Below, one piece after another: positions 18,212-26,263 of a stretch of 64,000 nt of DNA. Position 1 is the first letter of the stretch. Every line of letters starts with the position of its first letter. The stretch is from an uncultured Bdellovibrionales bacterium (GTDB taxonomy: Bacteria > Bdellovibrionota > FAC87 > UBA2466), in contig CALCZU010000120.1 in assembly GCA_937903155.1 (NCBI GenBank), positions 1-64,000 on the forward strand, written 5' to 3'. The position numbers and the translations under genes were made by a program. The notes below the pieces were generated by a model. It saw only the letters and a program-made list of their open reading frames with translations, had not been told where the DNA came from and did no database searches.

Positions 18212-18721
18212 ATGAGTAAAAAATTCTTCTTTATTTTAGGGCTCTTGCTTAGCGGAAATATTTTCGCAGTCGATGGCTATTACCTCGGAGTTTCGGCGGG
18301 ACACGTCGCTTTAACCGGAAAATCCTCGGGCGGTCGTAGCGGAACCTTGGGAGTCAATCTGGAAGGAGCGATTCGAGCCAATCCGATTTTAGATATCGCT
18401 TTGAATATCCATTACAGTCCTCATCCAGGGGGGCTCACAATTTGGGGCGAAATGATTTCAGCTAACTTCCACATTTGGGAAGTGAACGATTTTGATCTGA
18501 CGATTGGCGGAGGGCCCGGATTTTATACTTTTAAGACTTCCGACAGCGAAACGCTATTTGGTTTGCACATCGGTGCTGCGGGCGACTTACATCTCGGCGA
18601 CAACGTCCGGTTGGGCCTGGGTGTGAGATATAACGGAATTTTTGGCGGCAAAGATACAGGTACCGGAGATAATTTTGCGACCGTGATGGCAAGATTAGGT
18701 TTCTTTTTTCCAGTAGAATGA
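18212..18721 (+). CDS. Small outer-membrane beta-barrel protein
   Basis: A 169-aa protein with a signal peptide (1-19, ending IFA-VDG). It then has regularly alternating strands rich in Gly and aromatics (SAGHVALTGKSSG, LGLGVRYNGIF) and ends in a hydrophobic strand (VMARLGFFFPVE). This is the pattern of an 8-stranded OmpX/OmpW-like barrel. It starts 13 bases before the biotinyl-carrier gene, but whether it belongs to that metabolic operon is unclear. No SD is seen at the ATG. The 97 bases after topA hold nothing recognisable. Confidence 0.7.
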   Translation: MSKKFFFILGLLLSGNIFAVDGYYLGVSAGHVALTGKSSGGRSGTLGVNLEGAIRANPILDIALNIHYSPHPGGLTIWGEMISANFHIWEVNDFDLTIGGGPGFYTFKTSDSETLFGLHIGAAGDLHLGDNVRLGLGVRYNGIFGGKDTGTGDNFATVMARLGFFFPVE

Positions 18722-18733
18722 AAGTGACGAGAG

Positions 18734-18946
18734 ATGAAAAGTATTAAAAGCGAAATGGCGGGAACGGTTTTGGAAGTAAAAGTGGAAGCGGGCGACACCG
18801 TGACACAAGGTCAAGAACTTGTGATTATGGAATCGATGAAGATGGAAGTTCCCGTCCTTAGCACTCAAAGCGGTAAAGTTTCCTCAGTTTCTAAGAATGT
18901 CGGAGATTTTGTCAACGAAGGCGAAACCTTGGTAGAAATAGAATAG
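18734..18946 (+). CDS. Stand-alone biotinyl carrier protein
   Basis: A 70-aa biotin/lipoyl attachment domain. Lys36 in ESMKMEV is the biotinylation site. The protein is a bare domain, as in Bacillus YngHB, rather than the C-terminus of a biotin carboxylase. It would carry carboxybiotin to the carboxyltransferase encoded three genes downstream. Its stop overlaps the GTG start of HMG-CoA lyase by one base. Confidence 0.93.
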   Translation: MKSIKSEMAGTVLEVKVEAGDTVTQGQELVIMESMKMEVPVLSTQSGKVSSVSKNVGDFVNEGETLVEIE

Positions 18947-19857
18947 TGTCAAAAATAGAAATCACTGACGTCACTTTAAGAGACGGACTTCAGGCTGAAA
19001 AAACGACATTAAGTCTTGATCAGAAGACAAAGCTTTTCAAAAAACTCTTGGCTTGCAAACTTTCGCGGCTCGAAGTGACAAGCTTTGTGAATCCCAAGTG
19101 GATCCCACAACTCTCGGACGCGAGCGATTTTTGCGAAAAACATTTTTCAGATCCAAAGTATTTCGATCAAGTGATGGCCTTTGTACCGAACGTCAAAGGA
19201 GTCGAGAAACTCGTCCAATACCAAATCGGCTGGGTCAGTTGCTTTATTTCATTGAGTGAAACGTTTAATAAAAAGAACATCAATAAAACAATTGCAGAAA
19301 CGCTCTTAGAATTGAAAGAAATTGTCGAGGTTTCGCACCAGGCAAAGCGCAAAGTTCGAATTTATATTTCGACTGTCTGGGGATGTCCTTACGAGATTAC
19401 GATTGACGAGAAAAAGCGCAAAGAAGTCTTTAATGAAGTGATCTCACTTCATCCCGATGAAGTGGCTTTGAGTGACACCATTGGTGTGGCACTTCCTAAA
19501 GATGTCAGTCACGTCGTCAAAGACTTTGGACAGCGATTTGGTTTGAAAAAAACAGCCCTCCATCTCCATGACACCTACGGAATGGCGCTGAGTAATATTT
19601 CTGCCGGATTTCAAGAAGGCATTCGAAAATTTGACGCCTCGATGGGCGGGATTGGCGGTTGTCCCTACGCCAAAGGTGCTACAGGAAATGTCGCAACCGA
19701 ACTTGTGAGTTATTATTTTGAGCGGTCGGGCCATTATCAATTTCCAAAGCAGGAATATCTCGAAGCGCTCGCATTTTTAAGAACGGCCGGGTTGAAGTTA
19801 AACAGCAAACTTGCTGACATCGATGAAAAAGGGGGTCTCTGGTATGGCATCCAATGA
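18946..19857 (+). CDS. Hydroxymethylglutaryl-CoA lyase
   Basis: Cleaves HMG-CoA to acetoacetate and acetyl-CoA, the last step of leucine breakdown. The family start VTLRDGLQAE and the signature GGIGGCPYAKGATGNVATE (with the catalytic Cys) are both intact, plus the HLHDTYG metal site. 303 aa is typical. The start is a GTG overlapping the previous stop by one base, implying coupling. The next gene starts 14 bases before its end. The genes of this cluster match Bacillus yngHB-yngG-yngF-yngE in order. Confidence 0.95.
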   Translation: MSKIEITDVTLRDGLQAEKTTLSLDQKTKLFKKLLACKLSRLEVTSFVNPKWIPQLSDASDFCEKHFSDPKYFDQVMAFVPNVKGVEKLVQYQIGWVSCFISLSETFNKKNINKTIAETLLELKEIVEVSHQAKRKVRIYISTVWGCPYEITIDEKKRKEVFNEVISLHPDEVALSDTIGVALPKDVSHVVKDFGQRFGLKKTALHLHDTYGMALSNISAGFQEGIRKFDASMGGIGGCPYAKGATGNVATELVSYYFERSGHYQFPKQEYLEALAFLRTAGLKLNSKLADIDEKGGLWYGIQ

Positions 19858-20626
19858 ACTATTAGTCCGTAAGGAATCTGGAGTCTTAGTCGTGACGCTA
19901 AATCGTCCCGATAAGATGAATGCGCTCAATAAAGACATGTTCGACGCTTTGAAAAAACTCGTCGATGTTGTTGAGACAGATAAAACCGCGCGGGTGATTA
20001 TTTTGACCGGCGCCGGAGATAAAGCTTTTTGCGTGGGAGCGGATCTCAAAGAGCGCCAGGGGATGAATGAAAAAGATGTCGCTTTGAGAATGGATTCGGT
20101 TCGACAACTTTATCTCAGGCTTGAACGTCTTCCCGTTCCGATTATTGCGGCGATCAATGCGACAGCTCTCGGAGGCGGACTTGAACTTGCTCTGACCGCC
20201 GATTTAAGAGTGGCAGGAGAAAACGTCATGTTCGGTTTTCCTGAAACCGATTTAGGAATTATTCCCGGTAATGGCGGAACCCAACGTCTTCCGAGGCTCA
20301 TCGGCATGCCGAAAGCACTCGAAATGGTTCTTCTGGCCAAAAGAATTCCTGCGGGCGAGGCTTTAAAGCTTGGACTTGTTCAATCTGTCGTGGCTCCGGG
20401 GCAGGCGATGGCACATGCGATGACATGGGCGAATAAGATCCTAGAAGCCGGCCCGATTGCGATTCGTGCTGCGAAAGCAGCGATTCGCGGCGGGATGGAG
20501 CGCAGTTACGAACACGGATTGCAATTCGAACTTGAGTCCTACAAAGCGTGTCTTTACTCAAAGGACAGACTCGAGGGACTAAAAGCATTTAGCGAAAAAA
20601 GAAAACCAGTCTACAAGGGCGAGTAA
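19844..20626 (+). CDS. Enoyl-CoA hydratase, probably methylglutaconyl-CoA hydratase
   Basis: Crotonase-fold enzyme with both catalytic glutamates (GGGLELAL and FPETDLGIIPGNGG) and the oxyanion-hole motif CVGADLKER. Between HMG-CoA lyase and a carboxyltransferase it most likely hydrates 3-methylglutaconyl-CoA in leucine catabolism; this substrate is inferred from context. I chose the ATG at 19844 (GGGGG about 8 bases upstream), giving 260 aa; in-frame starts at 19811 and 19823 lie deeper in the lyase gene. It overlaps the next gene by one base. Confidence 0.9.
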   Translation: MASNELLVRKESGVLVVTLNRPDKMNALNKDMFDALKKLVDVVETDKTARVIILTGAGDKAFCVGADLKERQGMNEKDVALRMDSVRQLYLRLERLPVPIIAAINATALGGGLELALTADLRVAGENVMFGFPETDLGIIPGNGGTQRLPRLIGMPKALEMVLLAKRIPAGEALKLGLVQSVVAPGQAMAHAMTWANKILEAGPIAIRAAKAAIRGGMERSYEHGLQFELESYKACLYSKDRLEGLKAFSEKRKPVYKGE

Positions 20627-22143
20627 TGGAAACGTTTTCAGAAGTAAAATCGAGAGTCTTAAAAGGGGGTTCCCAAAAGAACCACGACAAAAACACCCAA
20701 AGTAAGAAGCTATTCGCTCGCAAACGAGTGGATCTTCTTTTTGATAAAGACACTTTTATCGAAGATGGAATGTTTGCAAACTGTAAAGACGCAGAACTTC
20801 CTGCCGATGGTGTCATTACTGGCCTTGGAAAAATTGCAGGTCGAGTAGTCGCCGTCATGGCGAATGATTCTACCGTCAAAGCAGGATCCTGGGGCGCAAG
20901 AACGGTCGAAAAAATTATTCGCATTCAAGAGACCGCCGAAAGATTGATGTGTCCGCTTTTCTATCTGGTCGATAGCGCGGGTGCGAGACTAACGGATCAA
21001 GTCGAAATGTTTCCCGGTCGAAGGCACGCCGGCCGTATTTTTAGAAATGAAGTCCATTTATCGGGCCGAGTGCCTCAGATTTGCCTTCTTTTTGGGCCGT
21101 CAGCGGCCGGTGGCGCGTATATCCCTGCCTTTTGTGATGTTGTCTTCATGAATGACGGGAACGCGTCCATGTATCTCGGATCCCCGCGTATGGCGGAAAT
21201 GGTCATTGGCGAAAAAGTGACGCTCGAAGAAATGGGCGGCGCGAAGATGCACTGCTCGGTGAGCGGATGCGGCGATTTCTTATGTGCTTCCGAAGAAGAG
21301 GCCATCGAAAAAGCCAAAAAATATCTGTCGTACCTGCCTTCGAATTGGACCTCGAGCACCGTAGCTTCAAAGTCCATAAACCCTGAAAAAAACCCGAGCG
21401 AAATTAAAACGATTTTACCCGAAAGCCCTACTCGCGCGTATGAAATGCGAACGGTGATTAAATGTATCGTCGATAAAGACTCGTTTTTGGAAGTGAAAGA
21501 ACTTTACGCAAAAGAATTGTTAACTGGCTTTGCACGACTCAACGGACAAAGTATCGGAATTGTCGCCAATCAACCTTTGGTGAAGGGCGGAGTTCTTTTC
21601 GTAGAGTCTGCCAATAAAGCGGCAAGATTTATTCAAATCTGTAACGCGTATTCGATTCCCCTTTTATTCTTAGCCGATGTCCCTGGATTTATGATCGGAT
21701 CTAAAATCGAAAAAGAGGGAATGATTCGCGCAGGTGCGAAGATGATCCACGCGGTTTCTTCAGCGCGCGTTCCAAAAATTTCTCTCATTATCCGTAAAGC
21801 GTTCGGAGCAGGCCTTTACGCCATGTGTGGTCCTTCGTATGATACTGACGCTGTGCTAGCACTTCCCAGTGCGAGTATCGCAGTCATGGGGCCGGAACCC
21901 GCAATCAATGCGGTTTACTTCAATAAAATTCAAGAGCTCAATCCTGAAGACAAGAAAAAGTTCATGCAGGAAAAGATCGAAGAGTACAATAAAGACATCG
22001 ATCTTTACCGACTTGCCGGAGAACTGATTATCGATCACATCGTCGATTTCGAAGAAACCCGCACCGAACTTATCAAACGTTTCGATGCTTACTCGCTTGC
22101 GGCTCGAAAACTCTCGAGCCCGGCCCCGATTCTTCCCATGTAA
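20626..22143 (+). CDS. Acyl-CoA carboxylase beta subunit (carboxyltransferase)
   Basis: Transfers CO2 from carboxybiotin to an acyl-CoA. The 505-aa protein has the two crotonase-like halves of the family, with oxyanion-hole motifs GPSAAGGAYIPA (about 160) and FGAGLYAMCG (about 390). VDSAGARL and VEMFPGRRHAGRIF resemble the methylcrotonyl-type subunits, and the neighbours (HMG-CoA lyase, hydratase) favour 3-methylcrotonyl-CoA; propionyl-CoA remains possible. No biotin carboxylase (alpha) subunit is encoded in the window. The gene ends just before a hairpin terminator. Confidence 0.92.
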   Translation: METFSEVKSRVLKGGSQKNHDKNTQSKKLFARKRVDLLFDKDTFIEDGMFANCKDAELPADGVITGLGKIAGRVVAVMANDSTVKAGSWGARTVEKIIRIQETAERLMCPLFYLVDSAGARLTDQVEMFPGRRHAGRIFRNEVHLSGRVPQICLLFGPSAAGGAYIPAFCDVVFMNDGNASMYLGSPRMAEMVIGEKVTLEEMGGAKMHCSVSGCGDFLCASEEEAIEKAKKYLSYLPSNWTSSTVASKSINPEKNPSEIKTILPESPTRAYEMRTVIKCIVDKDSFLEVKELYAKELLTGFARLNGQSIGIVANQPLVKGGVLFVESANKAARFIQICNAYSIPLLFLADVPGFMIGSKIEKEGMIRAGAKMIHAVSSARVPKISLIIRKAFGAGLYAMCGPSYDTDAVLALPSASIAVMGPEPAINAVYFNKIQELNPEDKKKFMQEKIEEYNKDIDLYRLAGELIIDHIVDFEETRTELIKRFDAYSLAARKLSSPAPILPM

Positions 22144-22148
22144 TAAAA

Positions 22149-22178
22149 AAAGCGTTCTCTTTTTAAGGAGAACGCTTT
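22149..22178. terminator. Bidirectional hairpin terminator
   Basis: An 11-bp perfect stem, AAAGCGTTCTC (22149-22159) with GAGAACGCTTT (22168-22178), and an 8-base loop. On the minus strand it is followed by a run of T, making a strong terminator for the protease gene; on the plus strand the tail is weaker. It separates two convergent genes. Confidence 0.9.
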
Positions 22179-22194
22179 GTAAGTGTTTTGAAAT

Positions 22195-23136
22195 TTATTT
22201 CGCCGAAGTGATGCATTCAATCCATTCGCGGATACCGGCGTAGTCGACTCGCGAGTGCAAGTTCTTTGCGTTTTTGGCTTTACCCGTCGTAGCGACTTCG
22301 TCTTCGCTGAAGAGGGCCATCGAAGCGATTCCGTAAACGACGACTTTATCGTCAACTAGTTTGAAAAGGGGCCCCCCAGAGTCGCCCTTTAAGATAGCGC
22401 TGAATCCGCTTTTTTCATCGTAATCTGAGAGAGTGACGGTCTGAGTAACAGAGTCCAATTCGGCGATTTCTTCCTCTGTCATGGTCTTTAATTCTTCGCC
22501 AGTGAGAACCGCAGTTTCTTTAAAGTCGGCTTTACCGATATTCAGTAGACCAATGGCTGCGACGGACTTATCAAACTGGTCAAATCCATAGCCCCCGACA
22601 TAAAAGCCTGTCTCACCCTTCTTGATTTCGTTCGTTGTTACTGTGGCAGGCGTTAATTTTTCGAGTTCTTTTCCGAATTCACCCGAGAATTTTAATAGAG
22701 CGACATCGTCTACACTTGTTTTCACACCTTTCACGAGGATTTCTCTCTCGGAAGGAGCGATAAAAACTTCTACTTCATCCATTTTGGATTCACGAGTGCT
22801 TCTGAATTCGTTTGGAGCTTTAATTGTAAACACAGGTTTGTCTGTATCTGTGAGTTTGTGAGAAGCGACACAGTGAAGTGCTGTGATAATAAATCCATTT
22901 CCCAGATAGGTTCCCGTGCAGAGACTTTTTCCGTCCATGAGCAGCGCTACGATTGAACCATATTTTTTTGCTTCTGATTTCAGAGCACGATTTCCTTTAA
23001 CGACCTCTCTCGTGTTGGAATTTTTAACTTGTTTGGGCTGCTGTGTGCAGGCAACTAGAGTGAAAAATAGGAGAAAGACAGTCAGTAGGTGCTTTTTTGA
23101 ATACACGAATTCTATACCATTGCTCAACAGTTTCAT
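22195..23136 (-). CDS. Trypsin-like serine protease lipoprotein, paralog A
   Basis: Secreted S1-family protease. A lipobox-like sequence (LVAC, Cys30) follows a hydrophobic segment, so it is probably tethered to the membrane. The triad is complete: His88 (ITALHC), Asp144 (DDVALLKF), Ser252 (GDSGGPLF). 313 aa. It is a clear paralog of the gene upstream (GYGFDQFD against GYGLDQFD; similar spacing throughout). AAGGGG lies before the ATG. It has its own promoter (23165-23193) and shares an upstream direct-repeat site with its paralog. Confidence 0.92.
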   Translation of the reverse strand: MKLLSNGIEFVYSKKHLLTVFLLFFTLVACTQQPKQVKNSNTREVVKGNRALKSEAKKYGSIVALLMDGKSLCTGTYLGNGFIITALHCVASHKLTDTDKPVFTIKAPNEFRSTRESKMDEVEVFIAPSEREILVKGVKTSVDDVALLKFSGEFGKELEKLTPATVTTNEIKKGETGFYVGGYGFDQFDKSVAAIGLLNIGKADFKETAVLTGEELKTMTEEEIAELDSVTQTVTLSDYDEKSGFSAILKGDSGGPLFKLVDDKVVVYGIASMALFSEDEVATTGKAKNAKNLHSRVDYAGIREWIECITSAK

Positions 23137-23164
23137 TTAGTTACCCCTTGTTTGTGATGTTCTA

Positions 23165-23193
23165 CTTATAAAATTTTTTAAAAACTGCGTCAA
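23165..23193 (-). promoter_or_regulatory. Promoter of protease paralog A
   Basis: On the minus strand TTGACG (23188-23193), a 17-base spacer, and TATAAG (23165-23170). The surrounding TTTTGACGCAGT matches the promoter of paralog B, showing that the promoter was duplicated with the gene. Confidence 0.75.
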
Positions 23194-23217
23194 AATGCGA
23201 ATTTGATTTCTGACGCT

Positions 23218-23235
23218 TTTACTAACCTTTGTTAA
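23218..23235 (-). promoter_or_regulatory. Direct-repeat regulatory site upstream of protease A
   Basis: Two 8-base direct repeats on the plus strand, TTTACTAA (23218-23225) and TTTGTTAA (23228-23235), spaced one helical turn (10 bases). They begin 25 bases upstream of the -35 box. The same arrangement occurs upstream of paralog B at almost the same distance, so it is a likely activator site. Confidence 0.5.
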
Positions 23236-23242
23236 GGCTGCG

Positions 23243-24175
23243 TCATTTCTTTGCCAGAGTAGAAGCGATCCATTCTCTAACATTTTTCTTATCGATTCGA
23301 GCGTGCTTATTGGTTCCGGTTTTTAAATCTCCCGAAATTTTGAGTTCATCTTCGTCGTACTGAAAACCCGACGCTACTCCGTAGACGATCATTTTATCTT
23401 TTACGAATTCGAAGAGAGGGCCTCCGGAGTCGCCCTCCCAAATCGCGCCGCCTTCTTCTTTATTGTTGTAGCTCGATAAGAATTCACTTTTAGTAATGTG
23501 AACTACGTTTACTTTTGCGGTGTTTAAATGTGCAATCGAGGCAACCTCGGTATCGAATTGATCGAGTCCGTAACCTGCGATCGTAAATTTTCGGTCGGTA
23601 GTAATTTGTCTAAATCCGAATCCCTTGCGAAAGGATTCGTCACTCTCTAATAATTCTTCTTCAGCTACCGCCGCGACGGGAATATTTTTAAGCTCTTTTG
23701 CGAACTCGCCTTTGAATTGGATGATTAAGACATCTGATTTTTCGGTCACCGGAAGGGGATCTAATAAAGTGGTCTTCACGATGTCGGGTCCGAAAGAGAA
23801 TTCCACTTCGTCTGGCTCCGAAGCTCGGCTCGAACGGATCCGGTTTAAAGCAGAAACTCGAAATGTAGGTTTATCATTTTTGTCGAGCTTGTGTGTCTGG
23901 GCCACGCAATGGGTGGCTGAGAGAAAGTAGCCATTTCCTAAATGGGTTGCGGTACAGAAACTCTTTCCGCTGTCCATTAAAAGACCGACGACAGGAGAAA
24001 ACTGTGAGAAGTCTTTTCTGAGGACGCGTTTACCGTTCACAATCAGACGTTCTTGAGAAGACACATTGGACGTAATTTCAGTTCCACAGCCTGTTAACAT
24101 TAAAGTTAACGCGGTCGCCGCGATGAGAGTGTGATAACCCAAGAAACGTTTCGCACTAATAATCAATAAATTCAT
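23243..24175 (-). CDS. Trypsin-like serine protease lipoprotein, paralog B
   Basis: Secreted S1-family protease, 310 aa, lipobox LTGC (Cys30). Triad: His89 (LSATHC), Asp148 (KSDVLIIQF), Ser250 (EGDSGGPLF). IVNGKRV near residue 45 resembles the activation-site start of trypsins, so the mature enzyme may be released by cleavage. GAGGGG lies just before the ATG. Compared with paralog A it has a roughly 10-residue insertion near 180-190 and lacks part of the acidic region near 215-230 of A. A tandem duplication is the simplest explanation. Confidence 0.92.
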   Translation of the reverse strand: MNLLIISAKRFLGYHTLIAATALTLMLTGCGTEITSNVSSQERLIVNGKRVLRKDFSQFSPVVGLLMDSGKSFCTATHLGNGYFLSATHCVAQTHKLDKNDKPTFRVSALNRIRSSRASEPDEVEFSFGPDIVKTTLLDPLPVTEKSDVLIIQFKGEFAKELKNIPVAAVAEEELLESDESFRKGFGFRQITTDRKFTIAGYGLDQFDTEVASIAHLNTAKVNVVHITKSEFLSSYNNKEEGGAIWEGDSGGPLFEFVKDKMIVYGVASGFQYDEDELKISGDLKTGTNKHARIDKKNVREWIASTLAKK

Positions 24176-24201
24176 GCTATTACCCCTCTGTGTCTGATCC
24201 A

Positions 24202-24230
24202 GTTATAGAAAGTATGCATGACTGCGTCAA
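24202..24230 (-). promoter_or_regulatory. Promoter of protease paralog B
   Basis: On the minus strand TTGACG (24225-24230), a 17-base spacer, and TATAAC (24202-24207): a near-consensus housekeeping promoter 27 bases upstream of the ATG. Confidence 0.75.
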
Positions 24231-24255
24231 AGGAGAATGCGTTTCTGTTAACGCA

Positions 24256-24273
24256 TTTGCTAACATTTGCTAA
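24256..24273 (-). promoter_or_regulatory. Direct-repeat regulatory site upstream of protease B
   Basis: Two identical plus-strand repeats TTTGCTAA (24256-24263 and 24266-24273), 10 bases apart, beginning 26 bases upstream of the -35 box. An AATGCGTT/AACGCATT inverted repeat lies between them and the promoter. The layout matches the site upstream of paralog A. Confidence 0.5.
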
Positions 24274-24285
24274 GAGCAGGCTCTT

Positions 24286-25206
24286 CTATTTGAATTCTTT
24301 GCCAATCGAGAGCGGTGGTCGGCTCTTTCCCATGAATCCTACGAGAACGAGCAGTGTAATGAGGTAGGGAGTGGCCTGAATAAACTGGACGGGGAAGTTT
24401 CCAGTTAACCATTCTGCACTTTGCAATCGAATTTGAAGACTGTCGGCGAATCCAAAGAAAAGGCAAGCAAAGAGCGTCGGAAGCGGCCGCCATTTTCCGA
24501 AGATGAGTGCTGCGAGCGCAATAAATCCCCGTCCTGCAGTCATATCGCGCGTGAACTGACTCGAGTGCGAAATCGAAAGAAATGTTCCGCCTAATGAACA
24601 GAGAAGTCCGCCGATAAATAGAAAAATAAAGCGCGTCCGTTTTACATCTCCACCTAAGGACTGCAAAGCCTCGGGGGCATCGCCTGCAGCAAGTAATCGA
24701 AGTCCCCATTTCGTTTTATAGGCGATAAAATGCGCCGCAAACGGCAAAATCAAAGCCAAGTAGACGAGAGGCAGTTGCGAGAAAAAGATCCTTCCTACTA
24801 GCGGAATCTCAGACAAAATGGGGATCGAAATCGCGTGGAATCGATGTTCAATCGCAATCGCCGGGGAATTCGTCGGCGAAGAGAAAAAGATCTTATTTAA
24901 GAATGGCGTGACCCCTGCGGCAAGCAGGTTAACGGCAACCCCACTGACGATTTGATCGGCTCTGGCAAAAATTACAAGGAGCGCATGGAGAGACATTGTA
25001 AAGCCTCCTGTGAGAAGGCCTGCAAGCGTTCCGAGCCAGGGATTTTGCGTGTAATAGGTGACGACGGCGGCGGACCAAGCGCTCGTCAGCATCACGCCTT
25101 CCAGGCAAATGGTCGCAACGCCTGAGCGCTCGCAGAAAAAGCCCCCAATCGCGGCAAAGAGGAGGGGGGTCGAAAGTCTCAGACAGGATTCTAAAAGTTC
25201 AAACAT
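24286..25206 (-). CDS. Nucleoside-type ABC importer permease 2
   Basis: Inner-membrane permease of the branched-chain/ribose-like (BPD_transp_2) family, 306 aa with about eight to nine hydrophobic helices. GVATICLEGVMLTSAW and AGRGFIALAALIFGKWRP are typical of the NupQ/YufQ-type subunit of BMP-dependent nucleoside transporters. It overlaps the first permease gene by 8 bases and is the last gene of a four-gene operon. Confidence 0.9.
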   Translation of the reverse strand: MFELLESCLRLSTPLLFAAIGGFFCERSGVATICLEGVMLTSAWSAAVVTYYTQNPWLGTLAGLLTGGFTMSLHALLVIFARADQIVSGVAVNLLAAGVTPFLNKIFFSSPTNSPAIAIEHRFHAISIPILSEIPLVGRIFFSQLPLVYLALILPFAAHFIAYKTKWGLRLLAAGDAPEALQSLGGDVKRTRFIFLFIGGLLCSLGGTFLSISHSSQFTRDMTAGRGFIALAALIFGKWRPLPTLFACLFFGFADSLQIRLQSAEWLTGNFPVQFIQATPYLITLLVLVGFMGKSRPPLSIGKEFK

Positions 25207-26263
25207 GTTTTTTTCCCCGGCGCGAGAGCACTTCCGAAATCACTCGTTCGCTAGCGACAAAACCAATCATTAAAGCTTGTAAGATAAAAGAAAGTTCTTT
25301 GGTGACTTTCTCTGACATAAACTCCATTTCACGAGTCGCGTTGTGGAGACTTCCGAATAAGAAAGCGGAGAAGAGGATTCCGATGGGGTTATTGCGCGCA
25401 AGAAGAGCAACGGCGATTCCTGTGAAGCCGTATTCGACTGAAAATCCTTGAATCAGTTTGTGTTGGTGGCCCATGATTTCATTGACCGCGACCCCGGCTG
25501 TCAGCGCTCCCGCAATCACAAAAGCTAAGATCGTGTTTTTCTCGACTGAAATGTGGTTGAACTTAGAAGCTTTTGGATTAAATCCGACGGCTCGGACTTC
25601 GAATCCTTTCTCCGTCGAAAAAAGGAAGAAATGGACGAGAAACGCGCATAAAACCGCGAAGAAGAGAGTGACATTGACTGGGGTCGTGGAGAAAGTTTCA
25701 AGACCTACAAGGGCTGACAGATCGGAAAGCAAGGGGAGACGGTAGCTTTGAAAAATTTCTAAGCTTTCGGGATTTTGCACTTCGGGGTTTCGAAAAAGAT
25801 AGAGAATGCTGTAGTCGGTAAGACTGTACGCAATAAAATTGAGAAGAATGGTCACAATCACTTCGTGACTTCCCATGCGCGCTTTTAAGAAACCCGCAAG
25901 TCCTCCCCAGAATCCTCCGCCCAGCATGGCCGCGAAAATGGCTAAAGGAATTGCGAGGGGAATGGGTAGGAGAAGGTGTGTCGCTACGAAAGTTAAGGCG
26001 ACGCTTGCGATGTAAAGCTGTCCTTCGGCTCCAATATTGAAAAGCCCGCAGCGAGCGGCCACGGCGACACTCAGTCCTGTAAAAACTAAAGGGGTCGAAT
26101 AAAAAAGTGCATAACCTAAACCAAAGTGCGTGAAAAAAGTATTATAGAAAGATTCAAGAAGAATCGAATATCGTTCTCCCGCTGCCACCAAAATCAATGT
26201 GCAGATGAAAAGCGCTATCATGAAGCCGCAAAAGGGGAAGAGAAGGGGCTTTAAGCGATTCAT
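25199..26263 (-). CDS. Nucleoside-type ABC importer permease 1
   Basis: Second permease (354 aa) of the same importer, NupP/YufP-like: LFNIGAEGQLYIASVALTF and GEGQ-type cytoplasmic motifs with about nine helices. The ATG at 26263 overlaps the ATPase stop as ATGA; a longer ORF begins 21 bases further upstream but would overlap the ATPase more deeply. It would pair with permease 2 to form the channel. Confidence 0.9.
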   Translation of the reverse strand: MNRLKPLLFPFCGFMIALFICTLILVAAGERYSILLESFYNTFFTHFGLGYALFYSTPLVFTGLSVAVAARCGLFNIGAEGQLYIASVALTFVATHLLLPIPLAIPLAIFAAMLGGGFWGGLAGFLKARMGSHEVIVTILLNFIAYSLTDYSILYLFRNPEVQNPESLEIFQSYRLPLLSDLSALVGLETFSTTPVNVTLFFAVLCAFLVHFFLFSTEKGFEVRAVGFNPKASKFNHISVEKNTILAFVIAGALTAGVAVNEIMGHQHKLIQGFSVEYGFTGIAVALLARNNPIGILFSAFLFGSLHNATREMEFMSEKVTKELSFILQALMIGFVASERVISEVLSRRGKKHV

